Below, piece by piece: positions 60,762-64,000 of a stretch of DNA of 64,000 nt. Under the pieces are notes generated by a model, which saw nothing but the letters and a program-made list of their open reading frames with translations, was not told where the DNA came from and did not search any database. Location of the stretch: NCBI GenBank assembly GCA_043721315.1, contig JAYSQZ010000001.1, positions 1-64,000 on the forward strand. The letters run 5' to 3'. The first letter of the stretch is position 1, and each line of letters starts with the position of its first letter. The position numbers and the translations under genes are program-made. This DNA is from Elstera sp043721315 (lineage in GTDB: Bacteria; Pseudomonadota; Alphaproteobacteria; Elsterales; Elsteraceae).

Positions 60762-61898
60762 ATGGTTTATCGAACCTCACGCCGCGCCGTTTTAGGCGGA
60801 ATAGGAGCCAGCTTGATGGTATCGCCCACACACCTCGCTGCTGCCTCTTCAGATACCTGGCTATCCGCTGCACCAGAAGCCCTAGGTTTCAGCGCAGACT
60901 TGGCCGATAAGCTGGATGCTGGCGTCCGGTCGGGATTGCTGAACGGTCTTCACAGTGTTCTGGTGGCGCGCAACGGTCGCCTGATTCTGGAGCGCTATTA
61001 TGCGGGAACAGATGAGAGTTGGGGCAAGCACCTTGGCCGCGTCACCTTCTCACCCGACACGCTGCATGATCTGCGCTCGGTGACGAAGAGCATCGTTGCG
61101 CTCCTCTACGGCATTGCCTTGGAGCGTGGCTTAGTACCGCCCCCCGAAGCACCGCTGCTGGCCGAGTTTCCGCAATATCCCGATCTGGCGGCGGACCCGA
61201 AGCGCGCGCGGTTGCAAATCAACCATGCTCTGTCGATGACGCTCGGCTTAGAATGGGATGAAACGCGGCCCTATTCCGATCCCGCGAACAGTGAAATTGC
61301 GATGGAGAATGCGACGGATCGGTTTCGGTTCATTCTGGAGCGCTCAATCGTCAGCGAGCCTGGCCAGCGTTGGACCTATTCAGGCGGGGCCGTCGCCTTA
61401 ATCGGCGCTATCATCCAGGAAGGCACGAAAATGGGGCTGCTGGCGTTTGCCCGCGAGGCCCTTTTTGGCCCCTTGGGAATTACCGAGGCCGAGTGGGTGC
61501 AGGGGCGCGACGGCATGGCCTCGGCGGCGTCGGGCTTGCGGCTGAAACCGCGCGATTTGCTTCGTATTGGTCAACTCGTTCTAGCGCGCGGGCGTTGGCA
61601 AGATCAGCAACTTATCCCCGAGGCGTGGGTTGATAGTCTCAGCCAATCACTCGTCTCGACCGGCGACGGCCTTCAATACGCGCGGCTGTGGTGGCACGGC
61701 TCCGCCCTCACCCCTGCCTTGAAGGGCGAGCGCCCGTGGCTGGCCGGATTGGGCAACGGCGGCCAGCGCCTTTGGATCCTGCCCGATGCCGGGTTGGTTA
61801 CGGTAATCCATTGCGGTAATTATAATAAACCGGATCAATGGGTTACGCCGTTGCGCATTTGGCGGGAGATCGTGCTAGCAAACTTGCAGCGCCTATAA
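60762..61898 (+). CDS. Tat-exported serine hydrolase (beta-lactamase class C fold)
   Basis: 378 aa. The N-terminus has a twin-arginine signal (SRRAVLGGIGASL) and an AAA cleavage region near 26-28, so it should cross the membrane folded via TatBC. Penicillin-binding fold: SxxK at Ser106-Lys109 (SVTK), Tyr206 in YSGG replacing the usual YxN Asn with Gly, and GNGGQRLWI near the end for the third motif. The altered second motif makes esterase or peptidase activity as likely as beta-lactamase; no resistance is claimed. Confidence 0.85.
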   Translation: MVYRTSRRAVLGGIGASLMVSPTHLAAASSDTWLSAAPEALGFSADLADKLDAGVRSGLLNGLHSVLVARNGRLILERYYAGTDESWGKHLGRVTFSPDTLHDLRSVTKSIVALLYGIALERGLVPPPEAPLLAEFPQYPDLAADPKRARLQINHALSMTLGLEWDETRPYSDPANSEIAMENATDRFRFILERSIVSEPGQRWTYSGGAVALIGAIIQEGTKMGLLAFAREALFGPLGITEAEWVQGRDGMASAASGLRLKPRDLLRIGQLVLARGRWQDQQLIPEAWVDSLSQSLVSTGDGLQYARLWWHGSALTPALKGERPWLAGLGNGGQRLWILPDAGLVTVIHCGNYNKPDQWVTPLRIWREIVLANLQRL

Positions 61899-61912
61899 CA
61901 GGGTATGGTTTC

Positions 61913-62710
61913 CTAAACCCCCACCACCATCCCGTCAAACCCCGGCTCCACCCCCTCCGGCAGGCTCGCCCGCAGCGTCGCATAATCCATGTCTTCGTTC
62001 ATATGGGTGAGAATAGCGCGTTTCGGCTTAACCGCCGCGATCCACTCCAGCGTGCGCGATAGGTGGCTGTGAGTGGTGTGGGGTGTTGGGCGGAAGGCAT
62101 CGACGATCCACAGGTCCAACCCCTCGTACTGGGCCAGCACGTCCGGCGGCATTTGCACCACATCGGTTGAATAGGCCACGCGCCCGAAGCGGTAGCCGTA
62201 GGTGCGGAGGAAGCCGTGGTCTTGCTCGACGGCAGTAATCGCCACGCCTGCGGCGGTAAACGGGCCGGGGTCGATGGGGCGGCCCTCCAGGCAGGGTTTG
62301 AAGTAGAAGCTCACGCCCTTCGGTAGTGGCTCTAGCGCGTAGCCGAAGGCGCGGTGGGCGTGCGCGATAGTTTCCGGCGGCCCGTAAGCGGGAATGGCAG
62401 CGTTCATGAAGCGGTTAATCATCCGCACGTCATCTATGCCGTTCATATGGTCGGCGTGGGCGTGGGTCCACAGCAGGGCATCGAGACGGCGGGATCCTGT
62501 CATCAGCAGTTGCTCGCGCAGGTCGGGGGAGGTATCGACCAAAATCGTCGCCGCCTCCCCGCTTCCTTCCGGGTCAGAAGCCTCGATTTCGACCAGAATC
62601 GAAGCTCTCCGGCGGCGGTTTTTCGGCTCGTTGGGGTCGCAACTGCCCCATATCCCGCCAACCAGCGGCACCCCCCCGGACGCACCACTGCCGAGGATGG
62701 TGATTTTCAC
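61913..62710 (-). CDS. MBL-fold metallohydrolase (PhnP-like)
   Basis: 265 aa. HxHxDH motif His83, His85, Asp87, His88 (THAHADHMNG), further ligand Asp in YSTDV and a C-terminal His in LTHMN. The GSGASGGVP start and GSCDP block are typical of PhnP/cyclic-phosphodiesterase-like members. GTG start overlaps tatD by 4 nt. The metG-tatD-MBL run is conserved in alphaproteobacteria; substrate not known. Confidence 0.88.
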   Translation of the reverse strand: MKITILGSGASGGVPLVGGIWGSCDPNEPKNRRRRASILVEIEASDPEGSGEAATILVDTSPDLREQLLMTGSRRLDALLWTHAHADHMNGIDDVRMINRFMNAAIPAYGPPETIAHAHRAFGYALEPLPKGVSFYFKPCLEGRPIDPGPFTAAGVAITAVEQDHGFLRTYGYRFGRVAYSTDVVQMPPDVLAQYEGLDLWIVDAFRPTPHTTHSHLSRTLEWIAAVKPKRAILTHMNEDMDYATLRASLPEGVEPGFDGMVVGV

Positions 62711-63516
62711 GCGGCCTGCTCCAGCAGTGCCGCGCGCGGAACCTTGCTGAACAGCCGAAAGAAATTATCCGTGGTCGCCTCTGCCAGCGCATCGAACGAA
62801 ACATTCTTGATGCCCGCCACGCATTCGGCGGTTTTGCGGGTAAAGGCAGGCTCGTTGCGTTTGCCGCGATGGGGGATGGGCGCAAGGTAGGGCGCATCGG
62901 TTTCCACCAACAGCCGATCCATCGGCACGGCCTCTGCTATCGTTGCGCGAATATCGGCGGCGCTTTTGAAGGTGACGATGCCGGAGATAGAGATGTAGAA
63001 CCCCATGCCAAGGCAGGCTTCCGCCAGCCGCCGCGTGCCAGTGAAGCAGTGGATCACTCCCGTAAACGGCCCCTGAGCGAGTTCACTTTCCAGCAGGCTG
63101 ATCGTATCGGCATCGGCATCGCGGGTGTGAATAATCATCGGCAGGCCCGTGCGGCGGGCGGCGTCGCAATGGGCGCGAAAGCTCTTTTGCTGAAGCTCGT
63201 GCGGGCTGTGATCGTAGAAATAATCAAGCCCGGTTTCGCCAATTGCCACCACTTTCGGGTGATGGGTTTCGGCAATCAAGGTTTCCGCCGCATAGCCCCA
63301 ATCATTCTCGGCCTCATGCGGATGCACGCCAACCGAGCAATAGATATTAGGGAAGCGTTCCGCCACGCCGCGCACCTTGGGGAAAGCGTGCAGCTTGGTG
63401 CCGATAGTCAGCATCAACCCCACGCCCGCCGCCCCAGCCCGGCTAACGACGCCATCGAGATCCTCAGCAAAGTCGGGGAAATCCAGGTGACAATGACTAT
63501 CGACAAGCAGAGTCAC
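62707..63516 (-). CDS. tatD: TatD-family metal-dependent DNase
   Basis: 269 aa from the GTG at 63516, which overlaps the metG stop (GTGA). TIM-barrel hydrolase with metal ligands His8 and His10 (DSHCHLDF), Glu in GETGLDYFYD, His in IIHTRDA and HCFTG, and Asp in ETDAPYLAP. TatD proteins show 3'-5' exonuclease activity and are not part of Tat export despite the name. A longer frame running into metG has no support. Confidence 0.93.
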   Translation of the reverse strand: MTLLVDSHCHLDFPDFAEDLDGVVSRAGAAGVGLMLTIGTKLHAFPKVRGVAERFPNIYCSVGVHPHEAENDWGYAAETLIAETHHPKVVAIGETGLDYFYDHSPHELQQKSFRAHCDAARRTGLPMIIHTRDADADTISLLESELAQGPFTGVIHCFTGTRRLAEACLGMGFYISISGIVTFKSAADIRATIAEAVPMDRLLVETDAPYLAPIPHRGKRNEPAFTRKTAECVAGIKNVSFDALAEATTDNFFRLFSKVPRAALLEQAA

Positions 63517-64000
63517 GATGCCGCCCCTTCTTCTTCCGCTTCCGCCACCCAACGCGGGAACACGCCCTGCGGGGCGGGCAACGCCGTGCCGGGCACGAGG
63601 CGGGTTGTATAGTGGGCGAAACTGCGCGCGCCCTGAGCCACGGCGACTTGATCCAGCAGCTTCCCGCCGGATGCGGGCATAATCGGCTGAACGATAAGGC
63701 CCAACTGCCGGATCACCTCGGCCAGCACATACAGCACGGTTTCCATACGCGCAAAATCGGTTTTCCGCAGGGTCCAGGGCGCTTGCTGATCGACATAGCG
63801 GTTGGCGGCGACCACCACATCCCAAATCGCCTCAAGCCCCCGGTGGAAGGCTTGTTCCAGAAAACTCGCGCGCACGCTGTCGTGCAAGGCGGCTGCCGCG
63901 TTGAGCATCTCGTGATCGGCTTCGGTGAAGTCGCCCGGTGTTGGCACGGTGCCGCCGCAGTTCTTGGCGATCATCGACAGAACGCGCTGGGCTAAGTTGC
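63513..64000 (-). CDS. metG: Methionyl-tRNA synthetase, C-terminal part
   Basis: Partial: the gene runs off the right edge, so only the last 162 codons or so are visible. NLAQRVLSMIAKNCGG and the helical RYVDQQAPWTLRK region form the anticodon-binding domain of MetRS; PIMPASGGKLLDQV is also typical. No C-terminal tRNA-binding (EMAP) extension is present. The stop overlaps tatD by 4 nt. Confidence 0.93.
   Translation of the reverse strand, partial: NLAQRVLSMIAKNCGGTVPTPGDFTEADHEMLNAAAALHDSVRASFLEQAFHRGLEAIWDVVVAANRYVDQQAPWTLRKTDFARMETVLYVLAEVIRQLGLIVQPIMPASGGKLLDQVAVAQGARSFAHYTTRLVPGTALPAPQGVFPRWVAEAEEEGAAS

Noticed and set aside
1..64000. CRISPR arrays, prophage, insertion sequences, rRNA operons, known riboswitches
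   Set aside because: No regularly spaced repeats, integrase, transposase, rRNA or recognisable riboswitch aptamer was seen on either strand.

Overview
The window looks like a chromosomal segment of an alphaproteobacterium, most likely Rhodospirillales-like. The evidence is gene content and order: dusB-ntrBC-ntrYX-hfq-hflX, scpAB-tatBC-serS-surE-pcm, yajC-secDF-Mth938, a PopZ-family polar organiser, and a PIMT-rhodanese-tolC-popZ-valS block. The DNA is fairly GC-rich and coding-dense, with many 4-nt ATGA/GTGA overlaps and many GTG starts. I could not fix genus or family from sequence alone.

Layout. 1-517 is non-coding: a large inverted repeat at the left edge, then a strikingly AT-rich stretch, then an orphan 88-aa ORF. 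0.8-5.2 kb (minus strand) has an AGE-family epimerase, dnaB, and rplI, rpsR, rpsF. 5.5-10.2 kb (plus) is the fatty-acid cluster fabD-fabG-acpP-fabF followed by mltG. 10.2-15.4 kb holds a VOC protein, a GNAT/sulfurtransferase pair, a SixA-CHAD pair, a MarC-like protein, and tRNA-Asn (two copies) and tRNA-Cys. 15.6-23.3 kb carries a PIMT-like methyltransferase, rhodanese, TolC, PopZ, ValRS, a small coiled-coil protein and an M81 peptidase. 23.4-31.4 kb has xthA-erpA (minus), a higBA toxin-antitoxin pair, dgt-argS-SPOR, an M50 protease and scpAB. 31.4-43.3 kb has an iron-type ABC permease and ATPase sitting where tatA is expected, then tatBC-serS-surE-pcm-NlpD-like and yajC-secD-secF-Mth938. 43.3-54.4 kb has an O-methyltransferase-like gene (minus) and the nitrogen/redox regulatory run dusB-ntrB-ntrC-ntrY-ntrX-hfq-hflX-IMPase. 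54.4-59.1 kb is an accessory-looking stretch: two LprI-like secreted proteins, SDR, tautomerase, DJ-1/PfpI and a LysR regulator. 59.3-64 kb has a histidine phosphatase, mazG, a Tat-exported serine hydrolase, and the MBL-tatD-metG run (minus; metG is cut by the window end).

Functional links. The fab cluster carries out the central steps of type II fatty-acid synthesis. ScpAB supports chromosome segregation, and PopZ anchors the pole. TatBC and YajC-SecDF form two export systems in one neighbourhood, and the serine hydrolase at 60.8 kb carries a twin-arginine signal. NtrBC and NtrYX are two tandem two-component systems; the second lacks the sigma-54 contact loop. Hfq-HflX adds post-transcriptional control.

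Non-coding structure is the most distinctive part: two families of short palindromic repeats with more than one copy (one shows compensatory stem changes), a 16-bp tandem repeat that begins over a stop codon, a 36-nt hairpin between acpP and fabF, a 14-bp hairpin inside an LprI-like ORF, and an AT-rich palindrome touching the start codon of the LysR gene. I did not find a convincing wholly new system. The best candidates for something under-described are the LprI pair with its internal hairpin and the rearranged scp-tat locus.
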